Shown in pieces: positions 1 to 7,657 of a stretch of 38,710 nt of DNA; the stretch's first letter is position 1; the number at the start of each line of letters is the position of its first letter. Origin of the DNA: an uncultured Eubacteriales bacterium. GTDB taxonomy: Bacteria; Bacillota; Clostridia; Oscillospirales; Oscillospiraceae. The translations under genes and the position numbers were made by a program. Below the pieces are notes generated by a model that saw only the letters and a list, made by a program, of their open reading frames with translations, was not told where the DNA came from and searched no databases. The stretch lies in contig UQGU01000021.1 in NCBI GenBank assembly GCA_900540635.1, positions 1 to 38,710 on the forward strand. Direction: 5' to 3'.

Positions 1-620
1 CCCCCCTGGCCGATGCGGTGGCCAAGAGCTACGGCGTGGAAATGCGCAATGTGCTGACGGGCTTCAAGTGGATCGGCGATCAGATTGCCCGGCTGGAAGC
101 CGCCGGTCAGGTGGACCGCTTCATCTTCGGCTTTGAGGAGAGCTACGGCTACCTGGCAGGCCCCTATGTCCGGGACAAGGACGCCATCATCGGCTCAATG
201 CTCATCTGCGAAATGGCCGCCTACTACCGCTCCATCGGCTCCTCCATCAAGGAACGGCTGGAAGAAATCTACGCCAAGTTCGGCCGGTACCTGAACAAGG
301 TGGATTCCTTCGAGTTCCCGGGTCTGTCCGGCATGGAGAAGATGGCCGGCATAATGGACAGCCTGCGCAGAAATCCCCCTGCCGAGATTGGCGGGTACAA
401 AGTCGCCAGCGTCACCGACTACCAGGATACCGAAAAGACCGGCCTGCCCAAGGCAAATGTACTGATCTACGCCCTGGAAGGCGGCGCAACGGTTGTCGTC
501 CGTCCCTCCGGCACGGAGCCCAAAATCAAGACCTATTTCACCACCCTGGGCAAGGACCTGGCTCAGGCCCAGGCCCAGAAGGACCGGCTGGCCGCAGCGC
601 TGAAGCCTCTGCTCGCCTGA
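1..620 (+). CDS. Phosphoglucomutase/phosphomannomutase, C-terminal part (5' end outside window)
   Basis: This is the last ~205 codons of an alpha-D-phosphohexomutase, which interconverts hexose-1-phosphate and hexose-6-phosphate in the cytoplasm for glycogen and cell-wall sugar supply. The first complete codon begins at base 3 and the stop is at 618-620. Visible motifs are the sugar-binding loop GFEESYGYLAGPYVRDKDA and, near the C-terminus, the phosphate-binding loop RPSGTEPKIKTYF. These are domains 3 and 4 of the family. The catalytic phosphoserine and metal-binding loop lie upstream of the window, so substrate preference cannot be judged. The spacing of the motifs fits the Firmicutes PgcA-like phosphoglucomutases of about 560-580 residues. 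A strong hairpin follows directly, so this is the last gene of its transcript. Confidence 0.93.
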   Translation, partial: PLADAVAKSYGVEMRNVLTGFKWIGDQIARLEAAGQVDRFIFGFEESYGYLAGPYVRDKDAIIGSMLICEMAAYYRSIGSSIKERLEEIYAKFGRYLNKVDSFEFPGLSGMEKMAGIMDSLRRNPPAEIGGYKVASVTDYQDTEKTGLPKANVLIYALEGGATVVVRPSGTEPKIKTYFTTLGKDLAQAQAQKDRLAAALKPLLA

Positions 621-627
621 TTTTCAA

Positions 628-673
628 GCATAAAAAATTGCGTCCCGGGTTTTTCGGGGCGCAATTTTTATGC
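628..673. terminator. Bidirectional intrinsic terminator between pgm and the S41 protease gene
   Basis: A long inverted repeat has arms 628-647 and 655-673 (core AAAAATTGCGTCCCG against CGGGGCGCAATTTTT, one G-T pair) around a short T-rich loop. A-runs on the left and T-runs on the right mean it can end both the plus-strand mutase transcript and the convergent minus-strand division operon. Confidence 0.9.
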
Positions 674-684
674 TTTTTTCCGCT

Positions 685-1848
685 TTACGGTGTGACCACC
701 TTGTCCATGAGGTAGCTCAGGGCCGCCTGGAGCTGGGCATCGTTCTCCGGCTCCAGCATTCCATTGTAGAGGAGTGCCTCGGATTCGTCATCCAGCTTGA
801 TCTCTTCATCCGGAGTCAGGCCGATCCCCTCCAGGTTGTTGCCCTGGCTGGTATAATAGCGGCCAACGGAGATACCCGCAGCAGAGCCGTCAGAAAACTG
901 GAACACCTGCTGGAAAAAGCCCTTGCCGCTTGTCTTCTGACCGAAAATCCTGGCGACCCCATATTCGCTCAGGTCCACCGCAAAGAGCTCGGCGGCGGAG
1001 TAGGTATTCTCATTTACCAGAACCGCCATAGGAACCTTCACGCAATCCGCATCGGAGGTAACGGTCTCATCGCTTCCATCCGTTCCAACCGTCCGGATCA
1101 GATTTCCCTCGGGGAGCAGATAATCCAGGATCTTCGTCAGTTCGTCCACATAGCCGCCGGGGTTGTTGCGAACATCGAACAGAAGCATATCCGCCCCCTG
1201 ATTCAGGAGCGCTTTGATCGCTGCTATGGTCTCATCGGCGCAGCGCTCGTCAAAATTCTGGATGGTCACCAGCCCCACGTGCTCGTTCAGCAGCTTGGAG
1301 GAGGCCACGGTGGTCTCCATGCGCTTGCGGGTCATGGACATGGTGATTCCCTCGCCGCTGCGCAGAACCGTGATGGAGACCACAGTTCCCTCTTCGCCCT
1401 TGATCATGGCGGAAATCTCGGTGACCGTGCGGTCCTGGGCAGACTCTCCGTCCACCTGGATGATCACGTCCCCTACCTGAACACCGGCTTCCTCCGCCGG
1501 GCCGCCCGGCTGCACGGCGATGACCATCAGCCCGGAATTGTCATCCGTGGCCTGGACCGTCACGCCAATGCCCACATAGGCATTCTCAGAATTATCCAAA
1601 AAGCTGGGCAGCTCCGCGGCGGGGATGTAATAGCTCCAGCGGTCGCCCATGGCATTCACCATGGCATCCGCGGCGGCATCCTCAATTTTTGTCTTGTCCG
1701 CATCCCCTGCAAAGCTGGTCAGAATCAGGTTTTCCAGGTCCTCCAGCTTGTTGTAGTCGGTGGATGCGGAGACAAAGAAAAGCGTCGCGCCGCAGGCCAG
1801 AGCCGCCACCAGCACATAGGACAGGACGATCAGAACTTTCTTTTTCAT
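685..1848 (-). CDS. S41 family C-terminal processing peptidase (CtpA/CtpB-like) with PDZ domain
   Basis: A 387-residue membrane-anchored serine protease expected to act outside the cytoplasmic membrane. An N-terminal signal-anchor spans residues 3-26. A PDZ domain lies at about 90-165 (YVGIGVTV, PGGPAEEAGVQVGDVI). The S41 domain follows, with DVRNNPGG, the nucleophile Ser284 in NENTYSAAE and Lys309 in TSGKG exactly 25 residues later, the Ser/Lys spacing of E. coli Tsp. The start chosen is ATG 1848 because AAAGGAG lies just upstream (about 1856-1861); the frame extends further but without a ribosome site. It is the last gene of the ftsE-ftsX-M23-M23 cluster, so a role in processing or clearing the neighbouring hydrolases is plausible (inference). 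A sporulation-signalling CtpB-type role is an alternative. Confidence 0.93.
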   Translation of the reverse strand: MKKKVLIVLSYVLVAALACGATLFFVSASTDYNKLEDLENLILTSFAGDADKTKIEDAAADAMVNAMGDRWSYYIPAAELPSFLDNSENAYVGIGVTVQATDDNSGLMVIAVQPGGPAEEAGVQVGDVIIQVDGESAQDRTVTEISAMIKGEEGTVVSITVLRSGEGITMSMTRKRMETTVASSKLLNEHVGLVTIQNFDERCADETIAAIKALLNQGADMLLFDVRNNPGGYVDELTKILDYLLPEGNLIRTVGTDGSDETVTSDADCVKVPMAVLVNENTYSAAELFAVDLSEYGVARIFGQKTSGKGFFQQVFQFSDGSAAGISVGRYYTSQGNNLEGIGLTPDEEIKLDDESEALLYNGMLEPENDAQLQAALSYLMDKVVTP

Positions 1849-1890
1849 TTCTTTCGCTCCTTTTGGGTTCAACAACATGACTAATAGCAT

Positions 1891-1924
1891 TCTTCCCACA
1901 TTCCGACTGGGAAATGTGGGAAGA
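1891..1924 (-). other. Intergenic hairpin inside the division operon
   Basis: Arms of 12 bases at 1891-1902 and 1913-1924 (TCTTCCCACATT / AATGTGGGAAGA) are perfectly complementary around a 10-base loop. It sits between the stop of the second M23 gene and the protease gene. No T-run follows on the minus strand, so it looks more like a processing or stability hairpin, or a weak attenuator, than a full terminator. Confidence 0.6.
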
Positions 1925-1930
1925 GAAGCA

Positions 1931-3220
1931 TTACAGAGAAACGTAGGCGCAGGGGTTCACATAGGCGCCGTTGTAGGCAATGCCGAAGTGCAGGTGATAG
2001 CCGGTGGCAATGCCGGTCCGGCCCACGGTGCCGATCAGCTGACCGGCGGAAACCGCCTGGCCGGAGCTGACCGCAGAGCTTGCCAAGTGCATATAGATGG
2101 AGGAAAAGCCGTCTCCGTGGTTGATGGTGACGTAGTTACCCGCCGTGCCGGAATAGGTATTGGCGGTGACAATGCCGGAGCGGGTGGCGTAGACCGGCGT
2201 ATTGGCAGGGGCCGCCAGATCAACACCCTGGTGGTAGCTGGATGCACCGGCCGTGGGAGAGGTCCGGAAGCCGAAGGGGCTGGACATATAGGTATAGCTG
2301 CAGGGCCGCAGCCAGGTTCCGCCGGAGGACGGGGTGGAGGTGCCGGTATTGCCGCTTCCGCCGCTGCTCGCGGGGGCGGTGGTGGCGGGAGGAACGGTGG
2401 TATAGGTAGCCATATAGGCCAGCCACTCCTGGTGCTTGGCGGCGGTGTATTCCTTCTCCATCTGGGCAATCTGGTTCAGCAGGTCCTGGTCCTCAGATTC
2501 CAGCTCTTCCTGCAGGCCCTCGATTTCCTCGGCCTTCACCAGCAGCTCGGCGATTACGCCGTCTGCCTCTTCCCGCTTGGCATCCAGTTCCGCCTGGGTA
2601 GCGTCCAACTCTTCCTTGGTGCTCTCCAGCTCCGCCTTTTCCGTTTCCAGCTCCTGCTGGGCCTGGGCCACGGCCTTGGTGGCCTCGTCCAGGGCCTCCA
2701 GGCGGCGGGTATCCGAGGCGGCGATTTCTTCAATCATGCTCATTCTGTCCAGCAGATCGGAGAAGCTGTTGGCCTTGAAGAGGACCTCCCAATAGCTCAG
2801 GGTGCCCTCCTCCTCCATGGTGCGGATACGGGTTTTGTATTCTTCGTTCAGCGTATTATAGTTTTCCTGGGCCGCGTCCAGCTCGTCCTGCTTGTCCGCA
2901 ACCAGAACGCCATAGGCAGTGATCTGCTCGTTGATGTTGTCCACCTGGGCATGGAGCAGGGTCATTTCCTGGTCAATCAGGTTCTTCTTTGCAACGATGT
3001 TGGAAATCTCGTCCTTGTTCTCCTGATACTGGCTTTCCAGTTCCTTCATCTTGGACTTCATTTCCGTCCGCTGCTCCTGCAGGCCGGTAATCTGCTTGCG
3101 GATTTCGCTGGAGGAAGCGGCATAGGCCCGGGTGGGCAGCAGGCTGAGAATCAGCGTCAGAACCAGCACGGCCGCCATAACGCCGGCCAGAATGGGAACA
3201 AGCTTCTTGCGATTTTTCAT
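1931..3220 (-). CDS. Coiled-coil murein hydrolase, M23 (LytM) peptidase, distal paralog
   Basis: A 429-residue exported protein. A signal sequence (about 1-34, cleavage near AYA-AS) is followed by a long two-part coiled coil (about 36-270), a Pro/Thr/Ser/Gly linker (275-302) and an M23 metallopeptidase domain (305-429). The zinc and catalytic residues are present: His330 and Asp334 in HQGVD, His378 in MHLA, and His409/His411 in HLHF. The stretch between the two coils (SYWEVLFKANSFSDLLDR, about 142-159) resembles the FtsX-facing region of CwlO/PcsB-type proteins. Architecture matches EnvC, but EnvC has lost its active site whereas this one looks catalytically competent. It lies 17 bases behind a close paralog and downstream of ftsEX, pointing to FtsEX-gated peptidoglycan cleavage at division. 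Confidence 0.92.
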   Translation of the reverse strand: MKNRKKLVPILAGVMAAVLVLTLILSLLPTRAYAASSSEIRKQITGLQEQRTEMKSKMKELESQYQENKDEISNIVAKKNLIDQEMTLLHAQVDNINEQITAYGVLVADKQDELDAAQENYNTLNEEYKTRIRTMEEEGTLSYWEVLFKANSFSDLLDRMSMIEEIAASDTRRLEALDEATKAVAQAQQELETEKAELESTKEELDATQAELDAKREEADGVIAELLVKAEEIEGLQEELESEDQDLLNQIAQMEKEYTAAKHQEWLAYMATYTTVPPATTAPASSGGSGNTGTSTPSSGGTWLRPCSYTYMSSPFGFRTSPTAGASSYHQGVDLAAPANTPVYATRSGIVTANTYSGTAGNYVTINHGDGFSSIYMHLASSAVSSGQAVSAGQLIGTVGRTGIATGYHLHFGIAYNGAYVNPCAYVSL

Positions 3221-3237
3221 AGAGTCTCCTTTGGATA

Positions 3238-4458
3238 TTATCCGATGTAGGCCATTGGGTTTACATAGGTTCCGGCATAGGAAATGCCGAAGTGCAGATG
3301 GGGCCCGGTGGAAACACCGGTGCTGCCCACATAGCCGATCAGCTGCCCGGCAGCCACGCTTTGGCCGCCGGAAACCACGTAGTTGGTCATGTGCATATAG
3401 ATGGAGCTGAACCCGTCTCCGTGGTTAATGCTCACATAGTATCCGGCGCCCCCCGCCTGATAGGAGGCGGTGGTCACCGTTCCTGCCCGGGTTGCATAGA
3501 TGGGGGTACCCCGGGGGCAGGCCATATCGATGCCATTATGCATCAATGCATATTTATAAACAGGATGGATGCGCATGCCAAAGGCGCTGGAAATGGTGTA
3601 GCCGGATACCGGCGTGATCCAGGTGGCATTGGACGGGGGATTCTGGCCCTGGAGCGCAAGCTTTGCAAGCTTTTCCTCATACTGAGCATTGGCAAGCTCC
3701 TTTTCCTTCTGGGCAATCTCCTTCATCAGGGCATCCTGCTTTGCTTCGGAATCGTCCAGCAGGAGGGCAAATTCCTCCTTCTGCTCTGCCAGACTGCGAA
3801 GAAGCTCGTCGGACTCCGTTCGCTTCTCAGAGAGCATGCTCTCACTTTCCGCAAGCTGGGCCTGCGCATCGGCAAGCTCCTGCAGCTCCTGCTGCAGCCG
3901 GGTCTGTGTCGTAGACAGGTCGTCTGCCACCTGCTGGATCTCCTCCAGTCGTCTCTGGTCCGATGCAGCGATCTCATCGATCATGGTCATACGGTCCAAA
4001 AAATCCGTAAAGCTCTTGGCCTGAAACAGGACTTCCCAATAGCTGACCGTGCCGCCCTCCTCCATAGCGCGTATCCGGGCTTTATGCTTTTCGTTCAGCT
4101 CGTCCAGCTGCTGCGACTGCTCCTCCAGATCATCCTGAGAATCTGCAATCAACTGCCCATAGACAATGATCTGCTGATTCATGTTCAGGATCTGGCTGTG
4201 CAGCAGTGCGATCTCCTGATCGACCGCATTTTTCTGATTGACCAGCTCCTGAATCTGGTTGGAGGCTGCCGTATACTGCTGACGGACCGCATCGATCTCC
4301 GCCTGAATGTCCGCGTTCTCGCTTTTCAGGCTGCCAAGCTCATCTTCGATCTTGTCCGTTTTCACGGAGGCACTGGCGTAGATCGGAACGCAGCTCAGTG
4401 CCAACGCCGCAGCCAGCACCGTGCCCAGCGCTGCTTTGAAAAAACCAAATCGTTTCAT
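3238..4458 (-). CDS. Coiled-coil murein hydrolase, M23 (LytM) peptidase, ftsX-proximal paralog
   Basis: A 406-residue exported protein with the same plan as its neighbour: signal sequence (about 1-30), paired coiled coils (32-270), a very short linker, and an M23 domain (278-406) with His307 and Asp311 in HNGID and His387/His389 in HLHF. The inter-coil segment GTVSYWEVLFQAKSFTDFLDRM is nearly the same as in the paralog, while the coils themselves have diverged. The Pro/Thr-rich linker of the other copy is missing here, so the catalytic domain sits closer to the coil. It starts 24 bases after ftsX. The pair is best explained as a tandem duplication. Family knowledge (FtsEX-EnvC, FtsEX-PcsB, FtsEX-CwlO) implies activation by ATP-driven movement of FtsX. 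Confidence 0.92.
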   Translation of the reverse strand: MKRFGFFKAALGTVLAAALALSCVPIYASASVKTDKIEDELGSLKSENADIQAEIDAVRQQYTAASNQIQELVNQKNAVDQEIALLHSQILNMNQQIIVYGQLIADSQDDLEEQSQQLDELNEKHKARIRAMEEGGTVSYWEVLFQAKSFTDFLDRMTMIDEIAASDQRRLEEIQQVADDLSTTQTRLQQELQELADAQAQLAESESMLSEKRTESDELLRSLAEQKEEFALLLDDSEAKQDALMKEIAQKEKELANAQYEEKLAKLALQGQNPPSNATWITPVSGYTISSAFGMRIHPVYKYALMHNGIDMACPRGTPIYATRAGTVTTASYQAGGAGYYVSINHGDGFSSIYMHMTNYVVSGGQSVAAGQLIGYVGSTGVSTGPHLHFGISYAGTYVNPMAYIG

Positions 4459-4482
4459 CTCTGTCTAAAGCGCGGCAGATGA

Positions 4483-5370
4483 TCAAACATCCATGAACTT
4501 TCGGATAGAAGTCCAGCTGCCGACGATACCGACAAACAGTCCGGCGGCACCGAAGACAATGGCCATAGGTATCACCAGATTCTCAAAGGGCACGAAGGTG
4601 AAGAGCTTCAGCGCATCTACCGTAGAAATTTTTTCCACCAGTGCATCATAGCTCACCCACTCAAGGCCAAAAGCAAGGATGGCACCAATCATGCCCAGGC
4701 TGAAGCCCTCGACTATAAAGGGCAGCCGGATGAAGCCATTGGTCGCACCTACCATCTTCATGATGGCGATCTCATCCCGGCGGTCATACATGGCAAGCTT
4801 GACCGTATTGGAAATGATCAGCAGCGAGATCACCAGCAGAACGGCAATCAGCGCCACAGCGACGATATGCAGCACCTGCTGAATGGTGGTAAAGCCCTGG
4901 GCCAGGGCATAGGCGGCCTTGGTATCCGCCACGCCGGGAATCTGCCGCAGCTGGGCATCGGTCTGCTCCATGAGGGTATTGTCCTCCAGGGTCACCACAT
5001 AGCGGTGGCGAAGGTCGGTTGCCTGGACACCGTTGAAGGCTGCATCGCCGTTGTGGTCGGCGACAAAGCTCTGCAGTGCCTCTTCCCGGGAGACAAAGGT
5101 GGATTGCAGCACATTGTTCAAAGCATTGATTTTCGTGCCGATGCTCCTGGCCTCGGCATCGGACAGGTCACTGTCCACGTAGACCAGGATTTCACTGGTC
5201 TGGTTCAGATCCTGAACCATCACGTCCAGGTTGTAGGCCAGAATGGAGAAGCTGCCCACGATGATCAGGCAGGCCACCGTGACGCACACGGCGGCGAAGG
5301 ACATAAAGCCATGGAGAAAAATTCCCTTGAAGCCTTCCTTCAAAAGGTATCCGATATTGCTGAATTTCAT
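4483..5370 (-). CDS. ftsX: Cell division ABC transporter-like permease FtsX
   Basis: A 295-residue inner-membrane protein with the FtsX layout. It has a short cytoplasmic N-terminus, TM1 (about 22-46), an extracellular domain (50-165, with SEILVYVDSDLSDAEA), then TM2 (168-188), TM3 (222-240) and TM4 (265-285). The cytoplasmic loop contains MYDRRDEIAIMKMVGAT, the coupling element conserved in MacB/FtsX permeases. FtsX passes ATP-driven conformational change from FtsE to extracellular peptidoglycan hydrolases; it is not a transporter in the usual sense. It begins 6 bases after the ftsE stop, so translation is probably coupled, and is followed by the two coiled-coil hydrolases that are its likely partners. 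Confidence 0.96.
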   Translation of the reverse strand: MKFSNIGYLLKEGFKGIFLHGFMSFAAVCVTVACLIIVGSFSILAYNLDVMVQDLNQTSEILVYVDSDLSDAEARSIGTKINALNNVLQSTFVSREEALQSFVADHNGDAAFNGVQATDLRHRYVVTLEDNTLMEQTDAQLRQIPGVADTKAAYALAQGFTTIQQVLHIVAVALIAVLLVISLLIISNTVKLAMYDRRDEIAIMKMVGATNGFIRLPFIVEGFSLGMIGAILAFGLEWVSYDALVEKISTVDALKLFTFVPFENLVIPMAIVFGAAGLFVGIVGSWTSIRKFMDV

Positions 5371-5376
5371 GGTAAC

Positions 5377-6045
5377 TTACCTCTCTCTTCCGTCGCTGAC
5401 CACATAGCCGTCATCAATGGCGATGACGCGCTTGGCGAACAGCTCCACCAGGTTCTTCTCGTGGGTGACCACAAGGACCGTGGTGCCCAGATTGTTGATT
5501 TCCTGAAGCAGGGCCATGATCTCGAAGGAGCGGGCGGGGTCCAGGTTGCCGGTGGGCTCGTCGGCAATGATGGTAGAGGGGTTGTTCACCAGAGCACGGG
5601 CAATGGCCAGACGCTGCTGCTCGCCGCCGGACATCTCTCCGGGGTGACGGTTCGCCTTGTTTTCCAGGCCAACCAGCTCCAGCACATAGGGAACACGGTC
5701 CCGGATCTCCCGCTCCCGGGCACCGATCACACGCATAGCGAAGGCCACGTTGTCATAGACCGTCATATTGTTGATCAGGCGGAAGTCCTGGAACACAACG
5801 CCGACGGTACGCCGCAGCAGCGGGATCTCCCGCTTGCGAATGCGCTCCAGCGCATAGCCATTGACCTTCACGGCGCCGGAGGTAGGCCGGAGCTCACCGG
5901 TGATGAGCTTGATGATGGTGGATTTTCCGGAGCCGGAAGGGCCAACCAGGAAGCAGAACTCGCCGTCGTCGATCTGCATGGTCACGCCGTTCAGCGCTTT
6001 ATTGCCCTGCTCGTAGCTTTTTACGACATCTGTAAATTCAATCAT
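5377..6045 (-). CDS. ftsE: Cell division ATP-binding protein FtsE
   Basis: A 222-residue cytoplasmic ABC ATPase. Walker A GPSGSGKST is at 35-43, the Q-loop in VVFQDFRL at 84-90, the signature MSGGEQQR at 138-145, Walker B with IIADEPTGNLD at 159-169 and the switch His195 in VTHE. These are textbook FtsE features, including DFRL after the Q-loop. The start at 6045 (MIEFTDV) matches the usual N-terminus and lies 10 bases from GGAG; an ATG two codons upstream (6051) is possible but only 4 bases from that site. The frame runs open further upstream, through the promoter region, and that part is unlikely to be translated. It heads the ftsE-ftsX-hydrolase-protease operon. Confidence 0.95.
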   Translation of the reverse strand: MIEFTDVVKSYEQGNKALNGVTMQIDDGEFCFLVGPSGSGKSTIIKLITGELRPTSGAVKVNGYALERIRKREIPLLRRTVGVVFQDFRLINNMTVYDNVAFAMRVIGAREREIRDRVPYVLELVGLENKANRHPGEMSGGEQQRLAIARALVNNPSTIIADEPTGNLDPARSFEIMALLQEINNLGTTVLVVTHEKNLVELFAKRVIAIDDGYVVSDGRER

Positions 6046-6132
6046 TTGCATGTATCTCCAGTCGAAGTATCCGCATTTTTCGAAATGCCAGGCAGCCCGC
6101 CCCTTCCGATACTCTGCGCGCAATGTATCCGA

Positions 6133-6161
6133 ATTGTAACACAAAACGGCCGAAAAGTCAA
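6133..6161 (-). promoter_or_regulatory. Sigma-A type promoter of the ftsEX operon
   Basis: On the minus strand, TTGACT (6161-6156), a 17-base spacer and TACAAT (6138-6133) preceded by TGT (extended -10 element). It gives a leader of about 80 bases before ftsE. Confidence 0.8.
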
Positions 6162-6304
6162 TGACGTACCGAGGAAACGACGGGAATCCCTGATTTTTTA
6201 ACAAAAATTTCCGATTTCCGTCACAGATTTCGGCACTCAGGCACAAGATATGGCAGTTTTAGGAAAAAGCTGTACACAAGTGGGTGTTTTTTGGCGGTAG
6301 ACAT

Positions 6305-6338
6305 AAAAATGCAGCCGTTCCTTCCTGGGGACGGCTGC
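6305..6338 (-). terminator. Intrinsic terminator of the PucR-type regulator gene
   Basis: On the minus strand a hairpin with arms GCAGCCGT and ACGGCTGC (6311-6338 overall) is followed by ATTTTTATG. It separates the regulator gene from the ftsE promoter downstream. Confidence 0.85.
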
Positions 6339-6358
6339 AAAAAGTCTTCGCGAATTGC

Positions 6359-7447
6359 TTATCTTGCCTCGCGGGAGGACAGGTATTTGCGGACCATCAG
6401 CGCGACCTTGAACACAATGGCATGGTCAAACTGGCGCAGGTCCAGGCCGGTAAGCTTCTTGATCTTTTCCAGACGGTACACCAGGGTGTTCCGATGGACA
6501 AACAGCTTCCGGGAGGTTTCGGAGACGTTCAGGTTGTTTTCAAAGAACTTATTGATGGTGAACAGGGTCTCCTGGTCCAGGCAGTCAATGGAGCTCTTCT
6601 TGAAGATCTCACTGAGGAAAATCTCGCACAGGGTGGTAGGCAGCTGGTAGATCAGTCGGCCGATGCCCAGATTTTCGTAGCGCATAATGCTCTTCTCGGT
6701 ATCGAAGACCTTGCCCACCTCAATGGCGGTCTGGGCCTCCTTGTAGGAATCCGCCAGCTCCCGCAGGTGCTCGGAGACGGTGCCGATGCCGATGGAGGTC
6801 TTGATGCGCAGTTCATTTTTCAGCGTATTTTCAATGTCCTGGGCAATCTTTTCCAGCTCCTCACTGGGGGTATTTGCGGTGATCTGCTTGACCACGGCAA
6901 CATCGCTCTCGTTGATGCTCAGGACGAAATCCTGCATTTTGTCCGGGAACATGCCGGACAGAACATCCACAGTCGCCACATCGCTGCGGCCCACCTGACG
7001 AATCAGGAACACGGCCCGGGGGGCGTCTGTTGCGAAATGCAGTTCCTTGGCGCGGATATAAATATCACCGGGCAGGATATTGTCCATGATGATATTCTTG
7101 ACGAAGGTGCCCCGGTCATGCTTTTCCTCGTAGAAGACCTTGGCGTCATTCAGGGCGATATAGGCCATGGAGCAGAAGGATTTGGCCAGCTCGTCCTCAC
7201 CGGAGCAGAACACGGCGTACTCATACAGATTGGAGCTGCCCACAATGGCCTTGAAGCATTTCTGGGCAAAAACTGTAATGCCATCAACCCCACCGCCGAT
7301 CCGCAGAGCAGCGTCCGGCCAGCGCTCTCCCAGCAAAGAGACGTCGGTACAGGACACAACGCAGCCCTCGGTATCGATGACGCCGAAGGTTCTGTCGGAA
7401 ATATCCTTTAATTGCACGATCACGCTTTGAAATACACTGTTGGACAT
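6359..7447 (-). CDS. PucR/CdaR-family helix-turn-helix transcriptional regulator
   Basis: A 362-residue cytoplasmic regulator. Residues 1-130 look like a sensor region of unknown ligand. Residues 140-250 resemble the degenerate GGDEF-like middle domain of CdaR/PucR proteins (FLIRQVGRSDV, TSIGIGTV). The C-terminus carries the PucR helix-turn-helix, about 300-350, with NVSETSRKLFVHRNTLVYRL followed by EKIKKLTGLDL. The start at 7447 follows a strong AAGGAGG; upstream in-frame codons lie across the promoter and are rejected. It has its own promoter and terminator, so it is monocistronic. Its targets are not shown by the sequence: relatives respond to small metabolites such as purine breakdown products or sugar acids, but neighbours here (ftsE, rsuA) suggest neither. 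A palindrome over its own promoter hints at autoregulation. Confidence 0.88.
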   Translation of the reverse strand: MSNSVFQSVIVQLKDISDRTFGVIDTEGCVVSCTDVSLLGERWPDAALRIGGGVDGITVFAQKCFKAIVGSSNLYEYAVFCSGEDELAKSFCSMAYIALNDAKVFYEEKHDRGTFVKNIIMDNILPGDIYIRAKELHFATDAPRAVFLIRQVGRSDVATVDVLSGMFPDKMQDFVLSINESDVAVVKQITANTPSEELEKIAQDIENTLKNELRIKTSIGIGTVSEHLRELADSYKEAQTAIEVGKVFDTEKSIMRYENLGIGRLIYQLPTTLCEIFLSEIFKKSSIDCLDQETLFTINKFFENNLNVSETSRKLFVHRNTLVYRLEKIKKLTGLDLRQFDHAIVFKVALMVRKYLSSREAR

Positions 7448-7504
7448 ATGGGTGCCCCTCCTTAGAATGTTGCATAAATACGCATTCCACAAAATTGCAG
7501 TCTT

Positions 7505-7533
7505 ATTATACACAAGTTTTGCGCATATTGCAA
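7505..7533 (-). promoter_or_regulatory. Sigma-A promoter of the PucR-type regulator gene
   Basis: Minus strand: TTGCAA (7533-7528), 17 bases, TATAAT (7510-7505). The -10 box is a perfect consensus. Confidence 0.82.
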
Positions 7534-7540
7534 GTGCAAT
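7527..7540 (-). promoter_or_regulatory. Candidate operator palindrome over the -35 box
   Basis: ATTGCACTTGCAAT is a perfect 6+6 inverted repeat with a 2-base centre and covers the -35 box of the regulator promoter. Further TTGCAA/TTGCGCAA-like half-sites lie on both sides (about 7516-7526 and 7551-7557). Binding by the adjacent regulator is an inference. Confidence 0.45.
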
Positions 7541-7605
7541 TTGACATTTTATTGCAAATTCTCTCTTGCTTTTTAGGTAATCTTCCCAGTGTGTTGTCAA
7601 ATGTG

Positions 7606-7639
7606 TAAGAAAAAGGCAAAATGATTCCAGCAATTTGCC
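7606..7639 (-). terminator. Probable intrinsic terminator of the rsuA-type gene
   Basis: Minus-strand arms GGCAAATTG and CATTTTGCC (7615-7639, one mismatch) are followed by TTTTTCTT. The stem is AT-rich, so efficiency is uncertain. Confidence 0.6.
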
Positions 7640-7657
7640 GATTTCTTTTCTGCAATT

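Noticed and set aside
1877..3250. Long open frame on the plus strand opposite the M23 gene
   Set aside because: Its product is Gly/His/Leu-rich low-complexity sequence mirroring the GC-biased codons of the minus-strand gene; the minus-strand frame has clear signal peptide, coiled-coil and M23 motifs.
6046..6246. N-terminal extension of FtsE upstream of position 6045
   Set aside because: The frame is open but crosses the operon promoter and lacks a ribosome site; the encoded sequence does not resemble any FtsE N-terminus.
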